From the NCBI GenBank assembly GCA_041676625.1, contig JBAYRN010000011.1:7847-71846 (forward strand): a DNA stretch of 64,000 bases, written 5' to 3'. Source of the DNA: JAEXNA01 sp041676625. GTDB lineage: Bacteria; Vulcanimicrobiota; Xenobia; Xenobiales; JADMJV01. Positions 1 to 7,395 of the stretch are shown in pieces (within the stretch, counting starts at the first letter, position 1; each line of letters begins with the position of its first letter). Under the pieces are notes generated by a model. The model searched no databases. It worked only from the letters and a program-made list of their open reading frames with translations, and was not told the DNA's origin. Both the position numbers and the translations under genes were made by a program.

Positions 1-646
1 CGCTCAAGGTCGTCCGGTCGCCCTGTCGAATTTCCAGCCCCAAAACCCCTTGCCCGGGAGCCGGCAGGCACTGCTCAAGCTCCAGGGGCCGGGATTCTCC
101 AGGGCTCAAGCCTGCTTCGGCCAGGCCCAGGCGCTCCACCCCGGCGCAGGCCAGGACCGTGGCGTCGTAGAGCCCTTCTCGCCATTTGCGGACGCGGGTG
201 GCCACATTTCCCCGGATCTCTTCAAACCTGAGGTCCGGCCGCAAAAGCCTTAGCTGCTCTCGTCTGCGGGCGCTTCCGGTACCCACCACCGCTCCAGGGG
301 AAAGCTCTTCGAGCCCCACTGAAGAAACCAGCAGATCCCGAGGGTCCTCTCGCCTGGGAGGGGGAGCCAGGGCCAGCCCGTCCGGTAGGGTGGTGGGAAG
401 ATCCTTCAGGGAATGCACGGCAAAATCGATCTGCCCGGCTAGTAGCGCGTCCTCGATCTCTTTAGTGAAGATCCCTTTCCCGGCGAATTTATTCAGGGCC
501 GAATTCTGGTCTCGGTCGCCTCGAGTCTTGATGACCACGAGTTCGACCTTCACCCCTTCTTTGGCGTTTTCGAGTTGCTCGGCCACCCAGCGCGACTGGG
601 TCAGGGCCAGGTCGCTGCCGCGGGTGCCTAGTTTTAGAACGGTCAA
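1..646 (-). CDS. hemC: Porphobilinogen deaminase (hydroxymethylbilane synthase), 3' end cut by window edge
   Basis: Condenses four porphobilinogen molecules into hydroxymethylbilane in cytoplasmic heme synthesis. The reverse strand reads a TTG start at 646 preceded by a GGAGGG ribosome site, then a typical N-terminus (LKLGTRGSDLALTQS), VIKTRGDRD, the conserved FAVHSLKDLPT segment, GTGSARRREQL, EIRGNVATR and the PGQGVLGLE motif close to the cut end. About 215 codons are present, so the C-terminal domain with the cofactor-binding cysteine lies outside the window. It starts one base after the stop of the hemX-like gene, so it is the third gene of a hemA-hemX-hemC operon. Assignment is firm; only the TTG start is a choice. 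Confidence 0.93.
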   Translation of the reverse strand, partial: MTVLKLGTRGSDLALTQSRWVAEQLENAKEGVKVELVVIKTRGDRDQNSALNKFAGKGIFTKEIEDALLAGQIDFAVHSLKDLPTTLPDGLALAPPPRREDPRDLLVSSVGLEELSPGAVVGTGSARRREQLRLLRPDLRFEEIRGNVATRVRKWREGLYDATVLACAGVERLGLAEAGLSPGESRPLELEQCLPAPGQGVLGLEIRQGDRTTLS

Positions 647-647
647 T

Positions 648-1427
648 TTATTGGTGCCCTCCGGGTAGTAGAAAACTGAGCACAGCGAAGATCGAAGCCA
701 CCAGCAAGATGGAGTTGAGTCTGCGCCCTTGCCAGCCCGCCACTCTGGCGTGCAAGTAGATGGTGTAGAAGATACTCGTGGCCACCACCACAATCTCCTG
801 GGTGCCCCAGTACCAATGTCCACCTTGAATAAAGAGGCCCGAAGCGATCCCGATGACCAGCGCAGGAAAACCCGCCCAGATGAGACGGTAGGAGACCAGA
901 TCCAGAGTGCCGAGGGGGGGCAGGGCCCGGAAGATCCCGTCGATCTGTTTTTTCTTCAAGAGCTTGGATTGGATGAAGTAAAGAATGGCACAGAACGAGG
1001 CCAGAAAGAACGAAGCAAACCCTAGCACCAGGCTGAAAACGTGGATGTAAAGGCCCGGCCCGGCCTCGGTGGTACCGTGCCCCTGCCACAGGGCAAAGAC
1101 GCTGAACCCGGTCATGGCAAAGGCGGCGGGAGCGGCCACCGCACCCGTAACCTCCACGCTCCAGCGTTCGCCCAGCAACAGGTACAGCAGCATGATAAAC
1201 CAGGCCAGGGGAGCAAAAGTCTCCTTTAAGCTGGCGATGGGCAGGTGGCCGCTACTCAGAGAGTAGATGGCCAGAGCCAGGGTATGGACTGCGAAGCTCG
1301 CCCACAAAACCTTGCGCCACCTGGGGAAGCTCTTCTGGCTTTCCAAGTAGATGCCACGCTGAATCCCGGCTCCCGCTACGAGGTAGCCGATAGCACTCAG
1401 AGTCAGCAGTGGCAGGGCAGAGTTCAT
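648..1427 (-). CDS. hemX: HemX/CcsA-like membrane protein of the heme operon
   Basis: This 259-residue protein is almost entirely hydrophobic, with about eight predicted membrane helices, and has the look of the cytochrome c assembly (CcsA/ResC/HemX) family, including the stretch DLVSYRLIWAGFPALVIG and a following GHYWG-like 'GGHWYWGTQE' segment. Its start overlaps the hemA stop by four bases (ATGA) and its stop is one base from the hemC start, giving the B. subtilis order hemA-hemX-hemC. In B. subtilis HemX lowers the level of glutamyl-tRNA reductase; a role in c-type cytochrome assembly is the alternative. The family is clear; which of the two roles applies cannot be read from sequence. Confidence 0.8.
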   Translation of the reverse strand: MNSALPLLTLSAIGYLVAGAGIQRGIYLESQKSFPRWRKVLWASFAVHTLALAIYSLSSGHLPIASLKETFAPLAWFIMLLYLLLGERWSVEVTGAVAAPAAFAMTGFSVFALWQGHGTTEAGPGLYIHVFSLVLGFASFFLASFCAILYFIQSKLLKKKQIDGIFRALPPLGTLDLVSYRLIWAGFPALVIGIASGLFIQGGHWYWGTQEIVVVATSIFYTIYLHARVAGWQGRRLNSILLVASIFAVLSFLLPGGHQ

Positions 1428-2710
1428 CGGCTATCTTCATCCTCCACCAACCCCAGGAGGATCAAGGAGTTCAGAAGTTCGTCGGGGGTGGCGCCCCCTT
1501 CCGAGAGTTGACGAAGTTTGGTGGTGGGACCGTGTAGTAGCTTGTTCAGGAGTCGGCGACTAAAGTTCTCCAGCAACTGAAGTTCGGAGTCGGAGACGCT
1601 TTTCTTGCTCCGGAAGTGCTCGAGTTCGGCCCGCCGGAGGGTGTCGAACCCGCTGCGCAGGGTGACGATGGCGGCGCTGGCTTTGCGGCCGTCCAGGTCC
1701 TTGCAGAAATCCTGGGTGGCGGCTTCCACGATGGAGAGCACGGCCTGGGTTTCGGTGTGCCGGCGGGCGAGGTTCTTGTCGACCACGGCTTGCAGGTCGT
1801 CGATGTTGTAGAGGTAGACGTTGTCCACCTCTCCACAGGCCGGTTCGATGTCTCGGGGCACGGCGATGTCGATCAAAAATAGGGGTCTACCCCGCCGCTG
1901 GTGGATCACTTTGGAGATTCGGTCTTTGGTCAGGATGTAGTGGGGGGCGCCGGTAGAAGCCATGAGGATATCCACGCTGACCAGGGCTTCATCCAGCATC
2001 TCGTAAGGCACGGCGGTGCCGCCGCACTGTTCGGCCAACTCTTCGGCCTTTTCATAAGTGCGGTTCACGATCTTGACCTCGTTGACCCCGGCTTTGTGCA
2101 GGAGTTTGACCGACTTGGTGCCCATCTTGCCGGCACCCAGGAGCATCACGTTGCGCCCGTGCATGTCGCCGAAGATCTTCTGGGCCAGTTCCACCGCGGC
2201 GGCTGCCACTGAACTCGCCCCTCTGGCGATATCGGTTTCCGAACGCGCTCGTTTGCCCACCCGGATGGCCCAGGGGAAGAGCCGCTCCAGGACCGGGCCG
2301 GTGCTGCTGGCTTCCTGAGCTTGCATGAAAGCTCTTCGGACCTGCCCGAGGATCTGGTTTTCACCCACCACCAGGGAGTCGAGTCCGCTGGACACGGCAA
2401 ACAGATGGTTGATGGCCGGGGCGCCCTGCTGGTGGTAGAGCAACTTATCCAGTTCGCTGGATGGAATCCCGTTGTCCCGGAGCAGAAATTTGGTCAGGGT
2501 ATCCATGCTGTGCTGCACGCTTTTCTTGGGAACGGCGTAAAACTCGGTCCGGTTGCAGGTGGAAAGTAAGGCACACTCCACCAGGGCCGCTTCGGACTGC
2601 AGCGCATTTAAGGTCTCGGTAACCTGTTCAGGAGAGAAGGAAAAACGCTCCCTCATTTCCACCGGCGCCGTCTTGTGATTCAGACCTATGAGGACGACCG
2701 TGTTTTCCAT
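1424..2710 (-). CDS. hemA: Glutamyl-tRNA reductase
   Basis: NADPH-dependent reduction of glutamyl-tRNA(Glu) to glutamate-1-semialdehyde, the first committed step of C5 heme synthesis. The 428-residue protein shows the catalytic cysteine motif STCNRTE (Cys52), the signature GLDSLVVGENQILGQV, the Rossmann motif LLGAGKMGTKSV and a C-terminal dimerisation region. The reading frame stays open for about 440 bases upstream, but the family N-terminus (VVLIGLNHKTAPVEMRE) fixes the ATG at 2710; the upstream extension is low-complexity Arg/Lys sequence lying over the next gene. A TATAAT box lies about 30 bases upstream. The stop overlaps hemX by four bases. Confidence 0.96.
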   Translation of the reverse strand: MENTVVLIGLNHKTAPVEMRERFSFSPEQVTETLNALQSEAALVECALLSTCNRTEFYAVPKKSVQHSMDTLTKFLLRDNGIPSSELDKLLYHQQGAPAINHLFAVSSGLDSLVVGENQILGQVRRAFMQAQEASSTGPVLERLFPWAIRVGKRARSETDIARGASSVAAAAVELAQKIFGDMHGRNVMLLGAGKMGTKSVKLLHKAGVNEVKIVNRTYEKAEELAEQCGGTAVPYEMLDEALVSVDILMASTGAPHYILTKDRISKVIHQRRGRPLFLIDIAVPRDIEPACGEVDNVYLYNIDDLQAVVDKNLARRHTETQAVLSIVEAATQDFCKDLDGRKASAAIVTLRSGFDTLRRAELEHFRSKKSVSDSELQLLENFSRRLLNKLLHGPTTKLRQLSEGGATPDELLNSLILLGLVEDEDSR

Positions 2711-2741
2711 GGATAAACGAATTCGTTCGGACAATATCACG

Positions 2742-2747
2742 ATTATA
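2742..2747 (-). promoter_or_regulatory. Candidate -10 box for hemA
   Basis: A perfect TATAAT on the reverse strand lies 32 bases before the hemA ATG. No good -35 hexamer is seen at 16-18 bases, so the promoter assignment rests on the -10 box and its position between two genes. Confidence 0.4.
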
Positions 2748-2844
2748 CCACCAGGCCAAGGGAATAAATCCCCCAAAAGTCTGAAAAGAGTGCCAAAACC
2801 GATGAGTCTCGAGTTAAAAAAACGACAACATTTTCGACGGGATC

Positions 2845-3288
2845 CTAAGGGAAAACTTGCTTTCCTTTCTCGTCGTTGGCGATGAGAAAGCTCTCTTCGG
2901 TGTGTTTGTTTCGTTGATACTTGGCCTTTTTCAGGCCGCTGGGCCAGTAGCTGACGTAGTCGATGATCCGGCCGTCGCTCTTGAGTAGCACGGCGTCTTT
3001 GCCGTTTCCGTGGCGGCGCTCGTAGGTGATGGTGCCGCCGGGGGTGCTCTGGTAGGTCACGCAGACGTTTCCGGCCGGATAGAACTTGGTGTAGGCCACC
3101 TTTCCGTCCTTTTCCACCACGTACTTCTCTTTCTCCCGGCCGTCGGGCCATTGGGTTTCAAAGCTCTTCTTGCCCATCTTCTGGTAGGTGAGGAGGAGGT
3201 CGTTGACCTCTTTCTCGGCTTCTTTCACCGAGAGGGGCTGGGCCAGGGTGGATGCTGCTAAAATTAGAATCAGGAAAAGTAGTCGCAT
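2845..3288 (-). CDS. Small secreted protein with YwqK/MORN-like repeats
   Basis: A 147-residue protein starting with a clear signal peptide (MRLLFLILILAASTLAQP). The mature part has alternating charged and aromatic strands such as EKYVVEKDGKVAYTKFYPAGN and GRIIDYVSYWPSGLKKAKY, which look like the short beta-hairpin repeats of YwqK/MORN-type proteins. It is probably periplasmic or surface-located. It lies between hemA and the radical SAM operon on the same strand, separated from the latter by a hairpin. No enzymatic residues are evident and the function is unknown. Confidence 0.6.
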   Translation of the reverse strand: MRLLFLILILAASTLAQPLSVKEAEKEVNDLLLTYQKMGKKSFETQWPDGREKEKYVVEKDGKVAYTKFYPAGNVCVTYQSTPGGTITYERRHGNGKDAVLLKSDGRIIDYVSYWPSGLKKAKYQRNKHTEESFLIANDEKGKQVFP

Positions 3289-3314
3289 GGCTCACCGTTT
3301 CCCGTAAACGCAAG

Positions 3315-3348
3315 CAATCCTTCACCTTGAATGTTAAGGGAAGGATTG
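3315..3348 (-). terminator. Hairpin downstream of the radical SAM operon
   Basis: CAATCCTT and AAGGATTG form a perfect 8-base stem, continued inward by CCTT/AAGG around a 7-base loop. It lies about 30 bases after the stop of the short precursor-like ORF, where the operon should end. It has no run of U on the reverse strand, so it is either a weak or Rho-assisted terminator or an mRNA-stabilising hairpin. Confidence 0.4.
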
Positions 3349-3376
3349 AAGCAAAAAGAGTTCTTGGACAGGGGCG

Positions 3377-3478
3377 TTAGCTAGATACGCCTGACGTTTC
3401 GCCTCCAGCGTACAGCGCCTCACGTATGAAGTCTTCCGCCTTAACGATCTTCTCGATCTTGGGTGCGATGTAAATCAT
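3377..3478 (-). CDS. Candidate RiPP precursor peptide, 33 residues
   Basis: The reverse strand reads ATG at 3478 to TAA at 3377, giving a 33-residue peptide. It starts MIYIAPKIEKIVKAEDF, continues IREALYAGG and ends ETSGVSS. The Y-x-x-P motif at residues 3-6 is the leader element that PqqD-like RREs recognise in lasso-peptide systems; Gly25-Gly26 could be a double-glycine cleavage site; Ser32-Ser33 end the peptide. A strong GGGAGGA ribosome site sits 13 bases upstream, a slightly long spacing. The ORF overlaps the 3' end of the radical SAM gene by 38 bases in another frame and is the last gene of the operon, where precursors often lie. Peptide status is inferred from context and motifs; a chance ORF remains possible. 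Confidence 0.6.
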   Translation of the reverse strand: MIYIAPKIEKIVKAEDFIREALYAGGETSGVSS

Positions 3479-5168
3479 TGGACAATACTTTCCTCCCGGT
3501 TCGGTATGCTGAGAGCAGGTCATTTATCACCAGTTGGATGGTTTCCTTCCAACTCCGGTTCGATCGAATTTTGGTCAGCGCTCGACCAAAAGTTCTCGTG
3601 CTCAGTCGTGCGCTGCCCAGCATGCTTTCCCCCGGGCAAAGCAGGTGCAGCAACGGCTTCACGAAGATATTCTGGCGGATGTACTCACCGCTCAGGATGG
3701 CCCGCCCCAGTCGTCTCCGGAGCGAGGTGAGGAGATCGCCGGAAGGAGCCATCGCCTCCGGCTGGCCGGCTAAGCCGTTGGAGTGAACCATGAAAAAGGC
3801 CAGCCGCCCCAGGGAGGTGGGATCTTGTCGCAGTTGAGCGTGGAGGTCGGGGCGTTCTTCCAGGTGCACCGCCAGACCCAGCAGGTTTTCAAAGTCGCTT
3901 TCTTTCCACTCACAGAGCCGTTCGCTCAGGGTGGAAGCTTTCGGCGTTTCTTCGGCTCCTTCATCCAGGAGTTGCCAGAACAACTCCGGTGCGTAACCTG
4001 CCAATAGCTCGCGCTTTTGCTTGACCCTGGACGACAGCCCGTTGCGGGAGACTATTTTGGCCAGGCGGTACCAGTCTACGTCGGCTCGATTCAGGATCTG
4101 TTCGATGGCCCGCCGATGATTCTCGGCGTCCTTGTCCACAACAAGGAAGAGTACCCTGTTGGCCTCTGTGGTGTTGACGGCGTCACGATTCCAGCTCTCG
4201 CCTCGGGCCACCCGCCAGACTTGCCGTTGGGCCAGTCGCAGGGCCACCTGTTCAGGTTCAGAAAGCTTTTGCCGGAGCACCTCGACGGCCTTCGGGTTGC
4301 CGCAGATCTCTCGGCAGAGCTGGCACATCCCGGAATAATGGGATTGGGAGCCAAAATCGCGAAACTCCGGAGTGGACTGCAGCACCCGCTTTAGCTCCAT
4401 GGGTCCGGAAAGCCGGATGGTTTCCAGGATCGGGTCGCTCTGGTGCCGCTCCAGCAACTCACTGATGGGGCCTTCTTTCAGGTGGCCCAGGAGCAGGGCC
4501 GAGTGTCGGGGCTCGAAATAGGCCGGCCCGTTGCAGGCGGCTACCCTTCCGTCGTCGCACACGGTGGGCTGCTCACAGCCGCTGCAGAAGCCTTCGAGCT
4601 GGCCTCTGAGATCCTCGTTCAGGCCTTGGGCGAACCCCACCGGCTGCACGTCGTAAAAGCGAAAGGCAGCATTTTCGTAGGGAGTGAAGGGAGCCAGCAG
4701 TTCTTCCAGTTCGTGGTCGTCGGCGGTGCGGGTGATGTTGATATTGACGATCCACTGCTCCCGGCGCGCCACCTCCAAGATGTTGCAGACCGGATCGGGG
4801 CCCATGAACTTGGCGTGAAAGCGGTCGTAACTGATGGCCAGCCGCACCAGGCCGTGTTTGACCATCTGGTGGAAGAAGTCTCGGGCGCGCTCGGGCTTCT
4901 TCCCCCAGAAACCGTTGCTGACGATGGCGGTGGTGATCCCGTAGCGGGTGTGGGCAAGCTCCATGAGCTCAAAGAGTAGTCGGTGCCGGATCAACGGCTC
5001 ACCCCCCGTAAACTGGAGCCTTCGGACTCCCGCTTCTCCCAACTCCATCACCAGTCGCCGTAGCTCCTCGGGCGAGGGCTCGGTGGTGATCCCAGGGTGG
5101 CTCTCGACGCTGCAGTGCCGGCAGCTCATGTTGCACTTTCGGGTCAGCATGACCACGGCGTTACTCAT
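3441..5168 (-). CDS. Radical SAM enzyme with SPASM-like auxiliary cysteines
   Basis: The 575-residue protein carries the radical SAM [4Fe-4S] motif C12-x3-C16-x2-C19 and the SAM-binding FTGGEP (53-58). A second cysteine set, Cys195, 198, 204, 212 and then 282, 285, 289, looks like a SPASM/twitch region holding auxiliary clusters, as in peptide-modifying maturases. The last 250 residues are helical and match nothing I recognise. The start overlaps the kinase-like gene by ATGA. Neighbouring RRE, kinase, nucleotidyltransferase and short peptide point to modification of a ribosomal peptide, with the 33-residue ORF at its 3' end as the likely substrate. The radical SAM call is firm; substrate and bond formed are unknown. 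Confidence 0.85.
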   Translation of the reverse strand: MSNAVVMLTRKCNMSCRHCSVESHPGITTEPSPEELRRLVMELGEAGVRRLQFTGGEPLIRHRLLFELMELAHTRYGITTAIVSNGFWGKKPERARDFFHQMVKHGLVRLAISYDRFHAKFMGPDPVCNILEVARREQWIVNINITRTADDHELEELLAPFTPYENAAFRFYDVQPVGFAQGLNEDLRGQLEGFCSGCEQPTVCDDGRVAACNGPAYFEPRHSALLLGHLKEGPISELLERHQSDPILETIRLSGPMELKRVLQSTPEFRDFGSQSHYSGMCQLCREICGNPKAVEVLRQKLSEPEQVALRLAQRQVWRVARGESWNRDAVNTTEANRVLFLVVDKDAENHRRAIEQILNRADVDWYRLAKIVSRNGLSSRVKQKRELLAGYAPELFWQLLDEGAEETPKASTLSERLCEWKESDFENLLGLAVHLEERPDLHAQLRQDPTSLGRLAFFMVHSNGLAGQPEAMAPSGDLLTSLRRRLGRAILSGEYIRQNIFVKPLLHLLCPGESMLGSARLSTRTFGRALTKIRSNRSWKETIQLVINDLLSAYRTGRKVLSNDLHRTQDREDR

Positions 5169-5989
5169 AGCTTGGAGATCCTTTCGCCTTGGACGGCCAG
5201 GGAGGCCCGGCCCATTCGGTAGCAGCGGATGGCAGCCAGACGACCGGTCAGACGGGCCAGCCCTCCACCGATACCGTGAATTCGATAGCAGTTGGTCTGG
5301 GTCAGGATCTCCAGGGTTGCACTTGCGCTATCCATGGGTTCGAGAGGACCCTCCTCACAGCCCAGCAAAATGAGGTTCTTTAAGGGGACCGGCTCTGGCT
5401 CGACGACGGGTTGAAACAGCACCGTACCGTCGTGGCGCACCTGAAAGTGGGAATGAGGCGGTAGTTTATCGGGCAAGACATCGGGCAGAAGCTCGCCGGC
5501 GGTTGGTCGAAGTCGAACCCGTCGGGGCACCGGTCGGACCAGGACCCCGGACTGAAACCAGAATCCGTCATCCGCCAGGAGTTGCCAGCCCCGGGTCCAG
5601 AGATAGGTGGAGAGAGTCGATTTCCCGGTCTCCTTGGGGCCCACCAGGGCCAGACCCTCGCCCTCTTTGCAGAGCAGAGCGCCGTGGACGTATATGGGAG
5701 AGTCGGGGCGTCCCGACAATACGGCTACCGACTGAAACTCCACGTTCAAGAGGGCGGTATCCAGATCGCTGTAGACCTCGCTGCTCAGGACAAAATCGGG
5801 AGTCAGCGGCGCATAGTTGGAGGGGGGCACGAGCCGGTAGCCATCTGCCTCTTTCAGAATTTCCCACGAAAAGTCGGGATTCCGCTCCGGTACATTCCAG
5901 GCGGAAAACATCTCCCGGGCTCGCTTTTCCACTTCTCTGTGAGCGGAGTGGAGGGCGAACGTGGCTTCTGGCTGCCCCCACAAAACCAT
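5165..5989 (-). CDS. HPr-kinase-like (HprK) tailoring kinase, module A
   Basis: A 274-residue protein with a P-loop at 117-125 (GPKETGKST) and a paired acidic motif LLADDGFWF at about 138-145, the arrangement of HPr-kinase C-terminal domains. It lacks the HprK N-terminal domain and no ptsH is nearby, so it belongs to the HprK-like proteins found with PqqD and nucleotidyltransferase genes. In lasso-peptide clusters such kinases phosphorylate the C-terminal serine of the precursor; the candidate precursor here ends Ser-Ser. Start and stop are coupled to both neighbours: TGATG after the PqqD-like gene and ATGA before the radical SAM gene. Kinase fold is well supported, substrate is inference. 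Confidence 0.75.
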   Translation of the reverse strand: MVLWGQPEATFALHSAHREVEKRAREMFSAWNVPERNPDFSWEILKEADGYRLVPPSNYAPLTPDFVLSSEVYSDLDTALLNVEFQSVAVLSGRPDSPIYVHGALLCKEGEGLALVGPKETGKSTLSTYLWTRGWQLLADDGFWFQSGVLVRPVPRRVRLRPTAGELLPDVLPDKLPPHSHFQVRHDGTVLFQPVVEPEPVPLKNLILLGCEEGPLEPMDSASATLEILTQTNCYRIHGIGGGLARLTGRLAAIRCYRMGRASLAVQGERISKL

Positions 5990-6258
5990 CAGGGTTGGAT
6001 CAGCTCGTTCTGGCTCAGTTCCTGGAGATAGCTATCGATATCTCCGGCGAGCCTTTCTTTTTCTACATCGGGATGACGCTCGGCCATTTGTGCAACCAGC
6101 CAGTCTCGGCTACGGGGCGTTTCCAGTTGCTCCCAGATCCAGGTGCCGGTGGGGTTGAGGACGATAGAATTCTTGGTGCCTTTGTGGAAAAGTACTACTC
6201 TCTCTCCACTGGGGTGGGTCTCGGCTTCAGGGTGCCGCTGGATGAGTTGACTGCTCAT
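5989..6258 (-). CDS. PqqD-like RiPP recognition element (RRE) protein, module A
   Basis: An 89-residue protein of the PqqD winged-helix type: beta strands ERVVLFHKGTKNSIVLNPTGTWIWEQLE followed by helices with DIDSYLQELSQNELIQ. Such proteins bind the leader of a precursor peptide and present it to the modifying enzyme, here probably the radical SAM protein. The start at 6258 overlaps the nucleotidyltransferase stop by ATGA; an upstream in-frame methionine would run 72 bases into that gene and is not needed. Sequence is divergent but length, strand pattern and neighbours agree with the family. Confidence 0.75.
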   Translation of the reverse strand: MSSQLIQRHPEAETHPSGERVVLFHKGTKNSIVLNPTGTWIWEQLETPRSRDWLVAQMAERHPDVEKERLAGDIDSYLQELSQNELIQP

Positions 6259-7307
6259 ACTCGTTTCAGTCCTTTCAAGAGGAATTCGCCCAGGACTCGG
6301 GCGGGACGAAGGGCATAATACACAAACCACAGTTGGGAGGGAAGATCGATGAGCCTCAGGTCATGAATTTGAGGGGTAAACCAGGTGTATAAAAGCAGCT
6401 TTAGGCGCTGCTGGACATTTGATTGGCACTGGTATTGAAAGCGATGGTATTGGGGCCAGGAGAGTCGTTCTCCCTTGAGTCTGCTCAGGCTGTCTCCCAA
6501 CAGAGAAGGCATCGGTTCGATGGGCTGGCCGGTCCCCCAAAGCTGCTCGAGAAGGCCTAGGGCCAGGCCCAGCGCACGTTCACACTTTTGAACCCTGGCA
6601 AAGAGCTCTGTTTGAGCTAGATCTATTCGGGAGTGCAACGCTTTGAGATCGTAAAGCCAGCGCAGTTGACTCCAGTAGTGCTTTGTTCCGTGCAGGGCCA
6701 GGTAGACGAAGAGGTGTTCGGCCCGAAAGGTGGGCACAGGATACCCCTGAATCTCAATGGCTTCGGAAGCCTCCCAGATACACTCCGTTGGGAAATGCAC
6801 CCCGCCGGAAAATAGTTGGTAATGGAGATCGATGGTCAGGTTCTTTGCTTGGTTGCAGAGTGGTACTCCGTAATGAAACTTCGTATAGCAGCGAGGAAGG
6901 TTTTCCATTTCATATTGGAATCCAAAACCTAGTAAAAGGATAAGTGAACGCTGAAAATCTTCCGGTCTCACAAGGAGATCTATGTCGATGCACTCCCGCC
7001 CCGTAACCCGCCCGTGCGCCAATTGCGCCAGGGTGAGCCCTTTGAAACTCAGAACCTCGATCCCGTTCTCCTGAAAGAGTTTGACCAATTCCACCAGTTG
7101 CCCGGCCCGGTGGATCTCCGAGAGCGAGCGCATCGTGACTTCAGAAGAGAGTTCGGCCTGGACCTCCGGAGGCAACCCTGGAGTGTTGGCCAGGGGGAGG
7201 AGAAGTTTGTGACGACGAGCCAGTGCTATCAGGTCCGGCCAATCGTCGACTTCCTGAGGTCGTGGTGCGGGTCCCATCATGTTTACCAGGGTGTCGAAGG
7301 TCTTCAT
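6255..7307 (-). CDS. NTP_transf_5-family nucleotidyltransferase, module A
   Basis: A 350-residue protein with the marks of the uncharacterised nucleotidyltransferase family NTP_transf_5: SFKGLTLAQ (87-95), the metal-binding DID at 108-110 in RECIDIDLLVRPED, and a third carboxylate in TIDLHYQL (160). It is the first gene of the reverse-strand operon and is translationally coupled (ATGA) to the PqqD-like gene. Family members sit with PqqD-like and HprK-like genes in peptide-tailoring and polysaccharide loci; the transferred group and target are not known. A second copy with the same motifs lies at 19913-20983. Confidence 0.8.
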   Translation of the reverse strand: MKTFDTLVNMMGPAPRPQEVDDWPDLIALARRHKLLLPLANTPGLPPEVQAELSSEVTMRSLSEIHRAGQLVELVKLFQENGIEVLSFKGLTLAQLAHGRVTGRECIDIDLLVRPEDFQRSLILLLGFGFQYEMENLPRCYTKFHYGVPLCNQAKNLTIDLHYQLFSGGVHFPTECIWEASEAIEIQGYPVPTFRAEHLFVYLALHGTKHYWSQLRWLYDLKALHSRIDLAQTELFARVQKCERALGLALGLLEQLWGTGQPIEPMPSLLGDSLSRLKGERLSWPQYHRFQYQCQSNVQQRLKLLLYTWFTPQIHDLRLIDLPSQLWFVYYALRPARVLGEFLLKGLKRV

Positions 7308-7395
7308 CCGCCCCGGGCTTGATGACCGACAACCAAAATCCTTTCAACACGACACAGTCAAGGGCTCCCCGGATGAATCTCGAAGGTGCTGGTCA

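Noticed and set aside
2711..3151. Upstream extension of the hemA reading frame
   Set aside because: Extension is Arg/Lys/Gly low-complexity sequence lying over another gene; the family start is at 2710.
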